A DNA stretch of 37,198 nucleotides from Terriglobia bacterium (GTDB lineage Bacteria > Acidobacteriota > Terriglobia > UBA7540): the NCBI GenBank assembly GCA_020072925.1, contig JAIQGA010000011.1:1-37198 (forward strand), written 5' to 3'. The notes below the pieces were generated by a model that saw only the letters and a program-made list of their open reading frames with translations, ran no database searches and was not told the DNA's origin. Of this stretch, positions 17,429 through 26,390 are shown piece by piece. The number at the start of each line of letters is the position of its first letter. Position 1 is the first letter of the stretch. A program made the translations under genes and the position numbers.

Positions 17429-19132
17429 TCACTGAAGCGCGGAACACGCGTCCCGGACTTGGCCGGGGATAGCCTTGGCAGTCGCTATAGCGGCACCCAC
17501 CGTCCCCCCGCGCAGCTGAAGCCTGTACAACCACGTCAGGAACCTGTTGAAAAGTACTGGGTACTGCTCAGCCGCTGCAGTTGCTATGGCTTCATAATTT
17601 GCGACGGCCACTCCTGTTCCAGCGGCCACCGCTGACGCTCCGTACCATCCGGCAACCGTACAGGGATTGGTAAGGGATTGGACTCCGGTCTTATTGATAG
17701 CCTGAGCGAGAGCCTTCGCCCTGTTATCGAGCGTGGGGTCCGCACTCGCGTTGTTTGCGGCCCCATCGCTCGGTCCTGCCATATAAACGGCTGGTATGGT
17801 TTCGTCCCAGCAATAGCGGTCGTCTGCCGGCCCCTCGCACTGCCGGACCGTCTGCCCCCCCCAATAGAAGCCGCCTCCGACCGCTCCCGATCCGCCGCCA
17901 ACCGCGTAGGCCACGCCTCCTACTACAAGGCTGTTTATCAAGCCGCATGGTGCCGCGATTCCTTCCAGTAGGCAGGAAGACTCATAGCCTCCCCAGTAAT
18001 TGCCGAATAACCAGCTACCGAAGGGGCCCTGTTTCTTGTAGTAGCCACCGCATGCAGGGTTAATGGTCCCGTATATCGGATCACTGCACGAGTTGCCGAT
18101 ACTGTCCAGCCCTAAAGGATCAGTGAGCGTAGTAGGGTTGTTGAGGGCGTAGGTATACCGGTTGAGCGACTGGGGGTTATTTGGGTCACCGGCGAGCGGG
18201 TCCGGGGTGAACCACCTGCCGAGCCTCGGGACGATGTACCGGTAGTCGGCCTGGTAGCCGTCCGTCTCCGGGTCGTACCAGACGAGCGAGTCGAACATCT
18301 GGAAGAGGCTCCCTTTGGTGGTGTTCTGCCACACCTGCCCCCAGGGGTAGAAGAGGATTTCCTGTCCCGCGTTGCCCGCCCCGTCCGTCCACTGCTGCTC
18401 GGAGCCGAGCGCGTTGGGGTGGTCGAAATAGAGCGTCCCCGACAGGCCGCTGCTGTACTCCGCGAGCGTCCGCCCGCCGAGGAGGACGTCGGCGTTCCAC
18501 CCGCCGCCCCAGTCGCCGCCCAGGAACTGCCCCGCCACGTCCCGGAAGTAGCTGACATTGCTGGTGGACGTGCTCCGGTACACCCGCTGCGCCAGGGCGT
18601 TGTACTGCATCGTCACCGTCGCGCCCCCGCTCACGAAGCTCGTGAGCTGTCCCTCCGCGTCATAGCTGTACGTGTTCACTGCGTCGGCGGTCACGTCGCC
18701 CGCCGCGTTGTAGGTGAAGCCCGTGTTCGTGACGCGATTGTTCGACGCATTGTAGCTGTAGGTCGGGCAGGGGCCGTTGGTCTGCCCGTTCACCACGCAG
18801 GTCATGTTCCCGTAGCGGTCGTAGCCGAATGTCAGGTTATGCGTGAGCGAGCCTGTGGCCACGGAGTTCGTCAGGCGATTAAGACTGTCAAAGGTCTGGG
18901 TCGCCGTGTGGCCGAGCGAAGTGTTCACAGAGTCCTGATAAAAGTACCCCATCACGTTGCCGTTGTTGCCTGTCGTAGCCTGGGAGGGGATCACGCAACT
19001 CGTCGGATTTCCCACTCCCGAATAGTAATTGTACACCTGGCAGTAATTCCGGGCGGGAGTGCCCGACGTCCCCAACTGAATGCGCACCGGCTGCAGGCGG
19101 TTGTTGTAGTCGTAGGTCTCCTGGCGCTGCAC
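17429..19132 (-). CDS. RHS repeat-associated core protein, 5'-truncated, with a variable C-terminal domain
   Basis: About 567 residues remain of what is normally a protein of well over a thousand. YD repeats (FGYDRYGNMTCVVNG, TYSYDAEGQLTSF, MQYNALAQRVYRS) lead into the RHS core YDPETDGYQADYRYIVPRLG and PDPLAGDP...LNRYTYALNNPTTLTDPLGLD, ending near residue 340. The last about 225 residues are unrelated to the core: Gly-rich, hydrophobic and Cys-containing. They are the expected place of a polymorphic toxin domain, but I do not recognise one. The frame stays open upstream of GTG 19132 into the kinase gene, with RHS-like residues TGCVQRQETYDYNN reaching about 19141. The 5' part was therefore lost at a breakpoint next to the kinase stop. 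Expression, if any, would come from the kinase transcript. Confidence 0.85.
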   Translation of the reverse strand: MQRQETYDYNNRLQPVRIQLGTSGTPARNYCQVYNYYSGVGNPTSCVIPSQATTGNNGNVMGYFYQDSVNTSLGHTATQTFDSLNRLTNSVATGSLTHNLTFGYDRYGNMTCVVNGQTNGPCPTYSYNASNNRVTNTGFTYNAAGDVTADAVNTYSYDAEGQLTSFVSGGATVTMQYNALAQRVYRSTSTSNVSYFRDVAGQFLGGDWGGGWNADVLLGGRTLAEYSSGLSGTLYFDHPNALGSEQQWTDGAGNAGQEILFYPWGQVWQNTTKGSLFQMFDSLVWYDPETDGYQADYRYIVPRLGRWFTPDPLAGDPNNPQSLNRYTYALNNPTTLTDPLGLDSIGNSCSDPIYGTINPACGGYYKKQGPFGSWLFGNYWGGYESSCLLEGIAAPCGLINSLVVGGVAYAVGGGSGAVGGGFYWGGQTVRQCEGPADDRYCWDETIPAVYMAGPSDGAANNASADPTLDNRAKALAQAINKTGVQSLTNPCTVAGWYGASAVAAGTGVAVANYEAIATAAAEQYPVLFNRFLTWLYRLQLRGGTVGAAIATAKAIPGQVRDACSALQ

Positions 19133-19154
19133 GCAGCCCGTCCCCGGCCTTCGA

Positions 19155-20522
19155 TCACAGCGGCAAGCGGAGGCGCGCCTGGCAGCCGGGGCGCTCGGGG
19201 CGGTTTGCCAGGGTGAGCGTGCCGCCGTGAGCCTCTGCGATCTGGCGGCTCAACACCAGCCCGATGCCGGACCCATTCGGCTTGGTCGTGAAGAAAGGAA
19301 CGAAGAGGTTGGAAGTATTTGAGAGGCCCGGGCCTTCATCTTCGATGCGCAATTCCATCTGCCGGCCATTCCGCGACCAAACCACGGTAACGCCCCCGCC
19401 GGTTTCAAGCGCGGCGTCAACGGCATTGCGCAGCAGATTAATCAGCAATTGTTCGAGCTGGTCACCGTCCGCACGAATCGTGAGCGCCGGCCCGGGCAGG
19501 ACCGTCACCTTAAGGCGAGTCTCGAGCCCGGCGACGCGCCGCACCATGGAACTCACCTCGACCGGCTGCAATTTTGGAGTGGGAAGCCGCGCCAGCCGGG
19601 CGTACGCTTCCATAAAGCGACTGAGTGCTTCCGCGCGCGTCTTGATGACTTCGAGGCCGCGGCGCATATCTTCTTCCCAGTCGGCAGCGCGAGGTTCCCG
19701 GGCCAGCAGGCTTCCCAGCGTGCCCGCCATGGAGCGAATCGGGGCGAGTGAATTGTTGAGCTCATGACCCAGCACGCGGATCAGTCGCTGCCACGCCTGC
19801 CGCTCTTCTTCGCGCAGCGGGCGGCTCAGGTCCGCAATGACGAGCAATTGGTGCGGAAGGCCGCTCTGCCGAAACGTGCTGCGGCGGATTCCCCAGCGGC
19901 CGCTACCTCCCGGGAAAGACTTATCAAGCGTGCGCGCGGGCTCGCCTTCCAGGCAATCGTTCAGGCCAAGTTCGGCGGCAGTGCGACCGAGGATTCGTTC
20001 CCCAGGTGAAGCCAGAAGGCGCTCGCCGGCCCGATTCAACAGGCGCAGGCGCTGGTCGCCGTCGAAGGTGAACACCGCGACATCGATCTCTTCCATCACC
20101 GTGCGCAGCAGCGCGGTGGCTTCCAGGGCTCCGAGACGCTGGTCGCGCAGCATGGCGCCCAGGGCGTTGACTTCGAGCATCACCTCGCCCAGAGCGTCGC
20201 CCGATGCCGCCCCACGCGCGCGTATGGAATAGTCTTCTTCGCGAAGCGCCGAGAGAAGATTCGAAAGAGTCTGGAGGGGATAAATGACGCGGGCGCGCAG
20301 GGAAAACGCGATGCCCAGCCAGAAGACCACCACGAGCACCGTAATCGTCCACTGCGTTCGCGAGGAATAGTCACCGAACCAGAGCAGGAGCAGGGCGACG
20401 ATCAGCGCCGGGAGACCAGCTCCCAAGCCCAGCAGAAGCACCCGCTGCTCGTGGCTCAGGCGCCCGCGCGGCGCGCGCGAAAGAAGTGTTCCTGCGCCCG
20501 GCTTCTGGGCATCGCGTGCCAT
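19155..20522 (-). CDS. Sensor histidine kinase (NtrY/AtoS-like) of the export module
   Basis: The 455-residue product has two N-terminal membrane helices (about 27-48 and 58-74), a HAMP-like linker (RARVIYPLQTLSNLLSALREEDY) and a PAS-like region (IDVAVFTFDGDQRLRLLNRAGERLLA). The H-box is GHELNNSLAPIRS with phospho-acceptor His253. The ATPase domain has N-box LLRNAVDAA, G1 EDEGPGLS and PFFTTKPNGSGIGL. It should phosphorylate the sigma-54 response regulator whose gene ends 8 bases upstream. No enzymatic motif is missing. The gene ends cleanly at 19155 although RHS sequence begins within about 20 bases. Confidence 0.93.
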   Translation of the reverse strand: MARDAQKPGAGTLLSRAPRGRLSHEQRVLLLGLGAGLPALIVALLLLWFGDYSSRTQWTITVLVVVFWLGIAFSLRARVIYPLQTLSNLLSALREEDYSIRARGAASGDALGEVMLEVNALGAMLRDQRLGALEATALLRTVMEEIDVAVFTFDGDQRLRLLNRAGERLLASPGERILGRTAAELGLNDCLEGEPARTLDKSFPGGSGRWGIRRSTFRQSGLPHQLLVIADLSRPLREEERQAWQRLIRVLGHELNNSLAPIRSMAGTLGSLLAREPRAADWEEDMRRGLEVIKTRAEALSRFMEAYARLARLPTPKLQPVEVSSMVRRVAGLETRLKVTVLPGPALTIRADGDQLEQLLINLLRNAVDAALETGGGVTVVWSRNGRQMELRIEDEGPGLSNTSNLFVPFFTTKPNGSGIGLVLSRQIAEAHGGTLTLANRPERPGCQARLRLPL

Positions 20523-20530
20523 GTCCGTGG

Positions 20531-21895
20531 CTACAATCCGTATTTCTTCAAGCGGCGATAGAGCCCGCTGCGGCTGAGACCGAGCACGTCCGCCGCCTGA
20601 CTGACGTTGCCCTCATAGCGAGCGAGGGCCTTTTTGATCAGCAGGCACTCGACATCTTCCAGGCTCATCTCCTCCAGGCGTGTCGCTCCGTCGCGTACAG
20701 CGCGCAGCCCGAGGTCCGCCGGGCGTACCGTCTCGTCCTGTGCCATGAGCACGGAGCGCTCCACGGCGTGCTCGAGTTCCCGCACATTCCCCGGCCAGGG
20801 ATACTCGAGCAGCGACTGCATGGCCGCCGCATCGAAACCCGCCAGATGCTTGCGGTAGCGCTGCGCGAAATGGCGGAGGAAATGAGTGGCAAGCAATGGA
20901 ATATCCTCGCGCCGATCGCGCAGCGGAGGTAGATGAATCTCGATTGTATTCAGCCGGAAGAGCAGGTCTTCGCGAAATCGCCCGGATTGGATTTCCTGGC
21001 GGATGTCGGCGTTGGTGGCGGACAAGACGCGGACGTTCACCCGGCGCGTTTTGGAGGAACCCACGCGCTCCATCTCGCCCGTTTCAAGCACTCGCAGGAG
21101 TTTCGCTTGAAGGTTCAACGGGACGTTGGCGATCTCATCCAGGAAGAGCGTGCCGCCATCCGCAAGCTCGAAGCGGCCCACGCGGTCCATTTTCGCGTCG
21201 GTAAACGCACCCTTGACGTGGCCGAACAATTCGCTCTCAAAAACGCCTTCCGAAAGTCCGCCCGCATTCACGGTGACCATGGGCGTTGCGGCGCGCGGCG
21301 AGAGGGCATGGAGCGTCTGTGAGATGACCTCCTTGCCCGTGCCGTGTTCGCCCGTGATGAGCACGTTCGCGTCCGAGGGGCCGACACGGGCAATCAGGTC
21401 GAGCACAGGACGCATGGCCGGAGACTCAGCAATCAGCGTCGGGCGGCCTTCGGCGCGCAGGAGGCGGTTCTCGGCCTCCAGGCGCAATCCCCGTCGCAGC
21501 GCGCGGCTCAATTCGATCTGGGTGCGGAGAATCGCCAGCAGGCGCGCGTTGTCCCAGGGCTTCTGAACGAAGTCGCGCGCGCCGCGCCGCATCGTTTCCA
21601 CCGCCAACTCCACGCTTCCCCAGGCGGTCATCACCACGACGGGCAAGGTGCTGTCCTGGGCCTGCAGGCGATTGAGTAGATCCAGCCCCTCCTCACCCGA
21701 GGTGGTGTCGCGCGCAAAGTTCAGGTCCATCAAAACTAGGTCGAAGTCTTGGGTATCCACCGCCGCCATGATGCCGGCCGGGGAGGTCGTGGTGTGCGTC
21801 TCGTAGTTTTCGCCCTTCAGCAACAGGCGCAGCGCCTCCAGCACATCCGGCTGGTCATCGGCAATCAGTATTTTCGCGAACTCGGAGGTCTTCAT
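20531..21895 (-). CDS. Sigma-54-dependent response regulator (NtrC family)
   Basis: The 454-residue product has a receiver domain (phospho-acceptor Asp57 in LVLMDLNF, Lys in FVQKPW), an AAA+ domain (Walker A GEHGTGKE, Walker B GGTLFLDEI, FREDLLFRLN, PWPGNVRELEHAV) and a Fis-type DNA-binding helix-turn-helix (VSQAADVLGLSRSGLYRRLKKYGL). The sigma-54 contact loop reads GAFTDA (229-234) where most members have GAFTGA. It should open sigma-54 promoters when phosphorylated. A -24/-12 type promoter lies upstream of the adaptor gene of the same module at 30217-30232, its likely target. Confidence 0.94.
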   Translation of the reverse strand: MKTSEFAKILIADDQPDVLEALRLLLKGENYETHTTTSPAGIMAAVDTQDFDLVLMDLNFARDTTSGEEGLDLLNRLQAQDSTLPVVVMTAWGSVELAVETMRRGARDFVQKPWDNARLLAILRTQIELSRALRRGLRLEAENRLLRAEGRPTLIAESPAMRPVLDLIARVGPSDANVLITGEHGTGKEVISQTLHALSPRAATPMVTVNAGGLSEGVFESELFGHVKGAFTDAKMDRVGRFELADGGTLFLDEIANVPLNLQAKLLRVLETGEMERVGSSKTRRVNVRVLSATNADIRQEIQSGRFREDLLFRLNTIEIHLPPLRDRREDIPLLATHFLRHFAQRYRKHLAGFDAAAMQSLLEYPWPGNVRELEHAVERSVLMAQDETVRPADLGLRAVRDGATRLEEMSLEDVECLLIKKALARYEGNVSQAADVLGLSRSGLYRRLKKYGL

Positions 21896-21930
21896 TGTGC
21901 CTTTGGCTAAACGTTATCTTAGCGCGGATG

Positions 21931-22133
21931 GAGTCAGGTGTCAGGTCTCAGAATCGGGCCATCGGGCCATTTGGCCATTGAATCATTTTCCCATTTCTTC
22001 ATTTCCTCATTGGCACATTCAATGATCGAATAACCCCACGACTGGAAGGCCTGAAAGTCCTCCGCGCTAATGGGCATCCGATGGATTGGATCAATGAACA
22101 AATGATTCAATGAAAAAATGGCTAAATGACTCA
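21931..22133. repeat. Short-word array (CATTTGGCCATT / CATTTCCTCATT / AATGAAC types)
   Basis: The 235-base gap between the second ATPase and the response regulator contains GTCAGGTGTCAGG, GGGCCATCGGGCCATTTGGCC and then many CATTN-type words. At its far end is AATGAACAAATGATTCAATG, roughly complementary to the left part. No gene is seen in it. Confidence 0.65.
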
Positions 22134-22796
22134 GTTTCCCACCATCCATCCATCCTGGAGCTTGATGATCCGGTGGCCGTACGCCGCCCAGTTTTCGTTG
22201 TGCGTCACCTGCACGATGGTGGTCCCATCCTGGTTCAGCTTCTTGAACAACTCCATGATCTCTTTTCCCTGGCTGGAATGCAGGTTGCCGGTGGGCTCGT
22301 CAGCGAGGATCAGCTTGGGATTCGCAATCACCGCGCGGGCGACAGCGACGAGTTGCTGCTGGCCGCCGGAAAGCTGGCTCGGGTAGAGGTCCTTCTTCCC
22401 CACGATCTGGAACCGGTCGAGCGTGTCGGCCACCATCGCCTGCCGCTGGGAAGACTTGACGTTGCGGTAGGAGAGCGGAATATCGAGGTTCTCGGCCACG
22501 GTCAGGTTATCTAAAAGATGATATTGCTGAAATACAAAACCAATGTACTGCTTGTTCAGGTCGATGCGCTTGCGAACGTCCATTTTGTGGACGACGTGAT
22601 CGTACAAGTAATACTCGCCCTGCCAGGCGGCATCGAGCATGCCCAGAATAGCCAGCAGCGTGCTCTTCCCTGCCCCGGATGGGCCCATAACGGTTAGAAA
22701 CTCACCATCGGCGATATCGAGGTCGATGCGCCGGAGCACATAATATCTCCCCGCGCCCACGGGATAAAACTTCTCAACATTGTGGAGTTTGATCAT
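22131..22796 (-). CDS. ABC transporter ATP-binding protein (MacB/LolD type), second of the module
   Basis: The 221-residue nucleotide-binding domain has Walker [11 protein letters not shown]-loop [10 protein letters not shown], signature LSGGQQQ and Walker [12 protein letters not shown], with switch His in VTHNENWA. The residue after LSGGQQQ is Leu instead of the usual Arg, a minor departure. It would pair with the 814-residue permease encoded directly upstream. MacB-type systems do not pump substrate through a channel but couple ATP use to periplasmic adaptor movement. ATG 22796 has no clear Shine-Dalgarno, since a word array fills the region before it. Confidence 0.93.
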   Translation of the reverse strand: MIKLHNVEKFYPVGAGRYYVLRRIDLDIADGEFLTVMGPSGAGKSTLLAILGMLDAAWQGEYYLYDHVVHKMDVRKRIDLNKQYIGFVFQQYHLLDNLTVAENLDIPLSYRNVKSSQRQAMVADTLDRFQIVGKKDLYPSQLSGGQQQLVAVARAVIANPKLILADEPTGNLHSSQGKEIMELFKKLNQDGTTIVQVTHNENWAAYGHRIIKLQDGWMVGN

Positions 22797-22805
22797 GTCC
22801 AGCCC

Positions 22806-22928
22806 TCAGCTTTCAACGGTCAGCAGTCAATTGTCAGTGGTCAGTCGTCAGTTGTCAGTGGCCCGTCGTCAGCTTCTCGTATAAAGCGACAAGCGGCTTT
22901 CTGTTCATTATTCATAATTCAGAATTCA
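22806..22928. repeat. Short-word array (CAGTTGTCAGTGGTCAGT and ATTCATAATTCAGAATTCAT)
   Basis: It fills the gap between the second permease and its ATPase and starts exactly at the permease stop codon (minus-strand TATGAATGATGAATTC). Two different word types are adjacent: AT-rich TTCATAATTC near the permease and GTCAGTGG near the ATPase. Confidence 0.75.
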
Positions 22929-25373
22929 TCATTCATACCGCAGCGCCGCCATCGGGTCAACCCTGGCCGCGCGGCGCGCCGGTAAGTACGCGGCAAGGGC
23001 CGCAATACCGAGCACCAGGAACGCTGCCCCAAGCATCGTCGCCGGATCATGAGGGGTAAGGCCATAGAGTATGCCCGAAATAAATCGGGTGGCTCCCCAC
23101 GCGGCCGGCACGCCCAAGGCGATGCCGATCGCCACTAAGATCAGCGACTCGCGGAGGGTCAGCCACAGAACGTCGTGGCGCTCGGCGCCGAGCGCCATCC
23201 GGAGGCCGATTTCGGCCGTGCGGCGCGCAACCTGGTACGCGACCACACCATAGATTCCGATGGAGGTCAGCACAAGCGCGAGCAGGCCAAAGGCGCTCGC
23301 CAGGACTGCAAACATGCGATCGTGCTGAAGCAAGCGGTGGACGACTTCGTCAATCGTCCTGACGTCGTAAACGGAAATATCCTGATCCATGCTCTGGATT
23401 TCGCGGCGAATCCCCTCGATCACCGCCGCGGGGTTGCCCGCCGTGCGCACATGCACTTGATAAGGACGCTTTTCGAAGTTCTGAAAGAGCGGCCTATAGA
23501 ACATCGGCCGCAGCTCCTCGCGAACATTGCCGTACTTGGCATCCGCTGTGACGCCTACGATTTCGATGAGGCTGCTTGAACCCGGGCCCTGATCGCCAAA
23601 GCGCTTGCCGATCGGATTTTCGTCATTGAAAAACTTCCGGGCAAAAGCCCGATTGACCACCGCGACGCGCGGGGTGTTTTCCCGGTCCTGCTTTCCGAAC
23701 TCGCGCCCCGCGAGGAGGGGGATGCCAACCGTCTCAAAAAAGCCGGGACCGACCACGTTGTCCGCCACTTGCGCGTAGTGCTCTCCTCCATCGGCTTGGC
23801 GCACCCAGATGGTCTCGTTCCATCCACCACTACCAAAGACGGCGTCTCCCGCGAGGCTCACGGAGCGCACTCCGGGCAGGGCAGCGAGACGCTCGGTTAA
23901 CTGGCCCCAGAAGGCTTGCCGGTCTCGGGCCGCCTTGCTCGGGGAGGGGTCAACCGTCATTAAGACCAAATTCTCGCGTGCCAAACCCAGATCCCTCGTG
24001 GCCAGGTTCCTCAAAGTACGCACGAACAGGGCGGCGCCAATCAGTAGCGTTAAAGCTAGCGCCACTTGAAAGATGAGGAGCTTTCGGGCGAGCGGCAGGC
24101 GAGTTGGCCCTCGGAGCTCTGAGGCTTTTTGGATGGCCGGTACGAGGTCCCTGCGCACAGCACCAAGTGCCGGCAGCACACCGGACAGCAACCCGGTCAA
24201 GATCGACACTACAAGACTGAAGCCAAGGACCCGCTCGTCCAGTCGGAAATTGAGCGAGGCGCCTTGCAGGTTTCCAACCAGAAATGCCAAAAGGAGTTCG
24301 TGCCCCCAGGCCGCGACGAGAAGGCCGCCCACTCCCCCTAAGACCGCCAAAAGCAGATTCTCGGTAAGTAACTGCCGAAGAATGCGGCTCGTGCCCGCGC
24401 CGACCGCCAGCCGGATGCCAATCTCCCGCGAGCGCACAGCGGAGCGAGCCGTAAGAAGACTCGCGAGGTTCGCGCACGATATGAGTAGGACGAGTCCCGT
24501 CATGCCGAGGAGAATCTTCAACGTGCTGGAGTATTCCCAGTATCGCCACCGTAAGCCGGAAGTTCCAGTGGTGGCGCGTTTGACGAGCAATTTCTGCCCT
24601 AAGAATGCCTCTCGATCGTGCGCCGACCACTGCGTCATTTCATCTCGGAAAGACTCCAGCGCTTGCTGGAACAGTGGATCGAGTTGCGCTCGCGCTTGGG
24701 GAATGGAGGTTCCCGGCTTCAGACGGCCGAGCACCCAGACCTGGCCCGGGGTTCGATCAGACGCAAGAGGGACCCACATCTCCGGAAGTTGGCTGGCGTC
24801 CACGCCAAAAAAACTTGGCCCCATTACCCCAATCACGGTATAGGGCACGCCATTGACGCGTGCTGTGGTGCCGATCACCGACGGGTCGCGCCCCAAGTGG
24901 CGGCTCCAGAAAGGATAGCTGAGCACCACCACCTGACTTGCGGCGCCTGGACGATCGTCATTAGGATCGATCGCACGCCCGAGCAGAGCAGGGACTCCCA
25001 ACGTTGAGAAAAACGATCCGGAAACTTCATGAACGAGTGAGGGTTCAGAGCCGGCCCCCGCATGGAAGACCCGAGTGTCACTCGCAAAAGCGAAGACGCC
25101 GGATAGCACCGATGTGTTCTCGCGCAGATGCTCATACACAGCGTACGGGAGGTTGGTCATCATGGCGCCGTCCGGGTGCACCCGGATGAACTCCACAAGC
25201 TCTTGGGGATTCCTTACCGGCAGCGCCCTGAGCAGCATGGCATCCATAACGCTGAAGATGGCGGTGTTAGCGCCGATACCCAGGGCGAGCGTCAGGACCG
25301 CCACGAGCGTAAAACCGGGGTTCCGCCGCAGCATGCGCAGGCCGTAACGAAGGTCCTGAAGGAGAGTGCTCAT
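22929..25373 (-). CDS. ABC transporter permease, ADOP-type (duplicated MacB/FtsX family), second copy
   Basis: The 814-residue product starts [21 protein letters not shown] followed by a first membrane helix and [25 protein letters not shown], the standard N-terminus of acidobacterial-type permeases. The length is about twice MacB-FtsX because of a duplicated periplasmic domain plus FtsX region, giving about eight helices. Two similar blocks end with [13 protein letters not shown] and [18 protein letters not shown]. The C-terminus has [18 protein letters not shown] chose ATG 25373 because its N-terminus aligns with the first copy; a further 12 codons are open upstream to 25409. It should act with an ATPase and the HlyD-like adaptor in export or envelope stress. 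Confidence 0.9.
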   Translation of the reverse strand: MSTLLQDLRYGLRMLRRNPGFTLVAVLTLALGIGANTAIFSVMDAMLLRALPVRNPQELVEFIRVHPDGAMMTNLPYAVYEHLRENTSVLSGVFAFASDTRVFHAGAGSEPSLVHEVSGSFFSTLGVPALLGRAIDPNDDRPGAASQVVVLSYPFWSRHLGRDPSVIGTTARVNGVPYTVIGVMGPSFFGVDASQLPEMWVPLASDRTPGQVWVLGRLKPGTSIPQARAQLDPLFQQALESFRDEMTQWSAHDREAFLGQKLLVKRATTGTSGLRWRYWEYSSTLKILLGMTGLVLLISCANLASLLTARSAVRSREIGIRLAVGAGTSRILRQLLTENLLLAVLGGVGGLLVAAWGHELLLAFLVGNLQGASLNFRLDERVLGFSLVVSILTGLLSGVLPALGAVRRDLVPAIQKASELRGPTRLPLARKLLIFQVALALTLLIGAALFVRTLRNLATRDLGLARENLVLMTVDPSPSKAARDRQAFWGQLTERLAALPGVRSVSLAGDAVFGSGGWNETIWVRQADGGEHYAQVADNVVGPGFFETVGIPLLAGREFGKQDRENTPRVAVVNRAFARKFFNDENPIGKRFGDQGPGSSSLIEIVGVTADAKYGNVREELRPMFYRPLFQNFEKRPYQVHVRTAGNPAAVIEGIRREIQSMDQDISVYDVRTIDEVVHRLLQHDRMFAVLASAFGLLALVLTSIGIYGVVAYQVARRTAEIGLRMALGAERHDVLWLTLRESLILVAIGIALGVPAAWGATRFISGILYGLTPHDPATMLGAAFLVLGIAALAAYLPARRAARVDPMAALRYE

Positions 25374-25406
25374 GACCTGTTTCTCCGTGCCATCGAGAAA
25401 ATTGTA

Positions 25407-25480
25407 CATTCTGAATTATGAATTATGAAATCATCCAAGTCGTTTTGCTTTCATAATTCAGAATTCATAATTCAGAATTA
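25407..25480. repeat. Short-word array with inverted arms (CTGAATTATGAATTATGAAA / TTTCATAATTCAG)
   Basis: The left arm at about 25410-25430 and the right arm at about 25450-25476 are complementary and could pair in the transcript as a long AT-rich hairpin. It fills the gap between the first ATPase and the second permease. Confidence 0.75.
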
Positions 25481-25526
25481 CCTCTTCGCAACACAGCAGT
25501 ACTTCAGGGGCGACCATGCCGCAGGG

Positions 25527-26270
25527 TCACTGCTTCGACTCCTCCACCACTCGCCCGTCAAACAGGTGAATAGAGCGGTCGGAGTACTCGGCGTAGCGAG
25601 GATCGTGGGTGACCATGCAAATCGTGGCGCCTTCCTGGTGAAGGTTGCGCAGCAAATCCATCACCGCACCACCGTTTTTGGAGTCCAGGTTTCCCGTGGG
25701 CTCATCCGCCAGAAGGATTGACGGGCTCCCCACCAGCGCGCGCGCCACGGCCACCCGCTGTTGCTGACCTCCGGAAAGCTGCGAAGGATAGTGTTTCATC
25801 CGGTGGGACATTCCGACTTTTTCGAGCGCCTCGAGAACCCGTTTTTTGCGCTCGCTGGAAGGCATGCCGCGATAAGTCAGTGGCAACTCCACGTTCTCAT
25901 AGACCGTCAGATCACCGATGAGGTTGAACGCCTGGAAGATGAAACCAATCTCCCGGTTGCGGATGCGCGTGCGGTCCGAGAGAGAGAGGTCTTCTACGGC
26001 CTTGCCGTTCAGCGTGTACTTGCCGTCGGTGGGGGAATCGAGCAGACCGATGATCGAGAGCAAAGTTGATTTCCCGCACCCGGAGGGACCGGCAATCGAG
26101 AGGTATTCCCCCCGATGAATCTCCAAGTGAATGCCCGCGAGGGCGTGGGTCTCCACCTCGTCGGTAAAGAACACTTTCGTGACACCCTCCAACCGGATCA
26201 GCGTTTCGCCGTTCGACTTTGCCGGGGACTTGGCATCCGGTTGGGAGTTAAGCCCGGTAGTTGAATCCAT
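25527..26270 (-). CDS. ABC transporter ATP-binding protein (MacB/LolD type), first of the module
   Basis: The 247-residue product has Walker A GPSGCGKST, Q-loop IFQAFNLIGDL, signature LSGGQQQRVAVARAL and Walker [14 protein letters not shown], with VTHDPRYAEYSDR. A Ser/Lys-rich N-terminal extension of about 22 residues precedes the domain. It lies between the two permease genes and most likely serves the first permease, just upstream. It is complete, with no substitution at any catalytic motif. Confidence 0.94.
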   Translation of the reverse strand: MDSTTGLNSQPDAKSPAKSNGETLIRLEGVTKVFFTDEVETHALAGIHLEIHRGEYLSIAGPSGCGKSTLLSIIGLLDSPTDGKYTLNGKAVEDLSLSDRTRIRNREIGFIFQAFNLIGDLTVYENVELPLTYRGMPSSERKKRVLEALEKVGMSHRMKHYPSQLSGGQQQRVAVARALVGSPSILLADEPTGNLDSKNGGAVMDLLRNLHQEGATICMVTHDPRYAEYSDRSIHLFDGRVVEESKQ

Positions 26271-26286
26271 GTTTGTCTCCTTCAGC

Positions 26287-26390
26287 TAGAAACTGGAACC
26301 TGGAAATTGGAAACTCGAAACGTGTCTGGAGCGCAGCGAGTTTCGAATTTCGATTTTCGAGTTTCCTCTTAACACCTGGCACCTCAGACC
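26287..26390. repeat. Short-word array (GGAAATTGGAAACTCGAAA / TTTCGAATTTCGATTTTCG)
   Basis: Words of GAAACT/GGAACC/GAAATTGG on the left and TTTCGAATTT/CGAGTTTCC on the right are mutually complementary. It fills the gap between the first permease and the first ATPase and ends with GGCACCTCAGACC. Confidence 0.75.

Noticed and set aside
18419-19216. Open frame of 265 codons on the plus strand across the RHS gene
   Set aside because: Antisense to YD repeats and RHS core; composition is that of a shadow frame.
23950-24630. Open frame of 226 codons on the minus strand within the second permease
   Set aside because: It is out of frame with a certain permease gene and shows no family motif.
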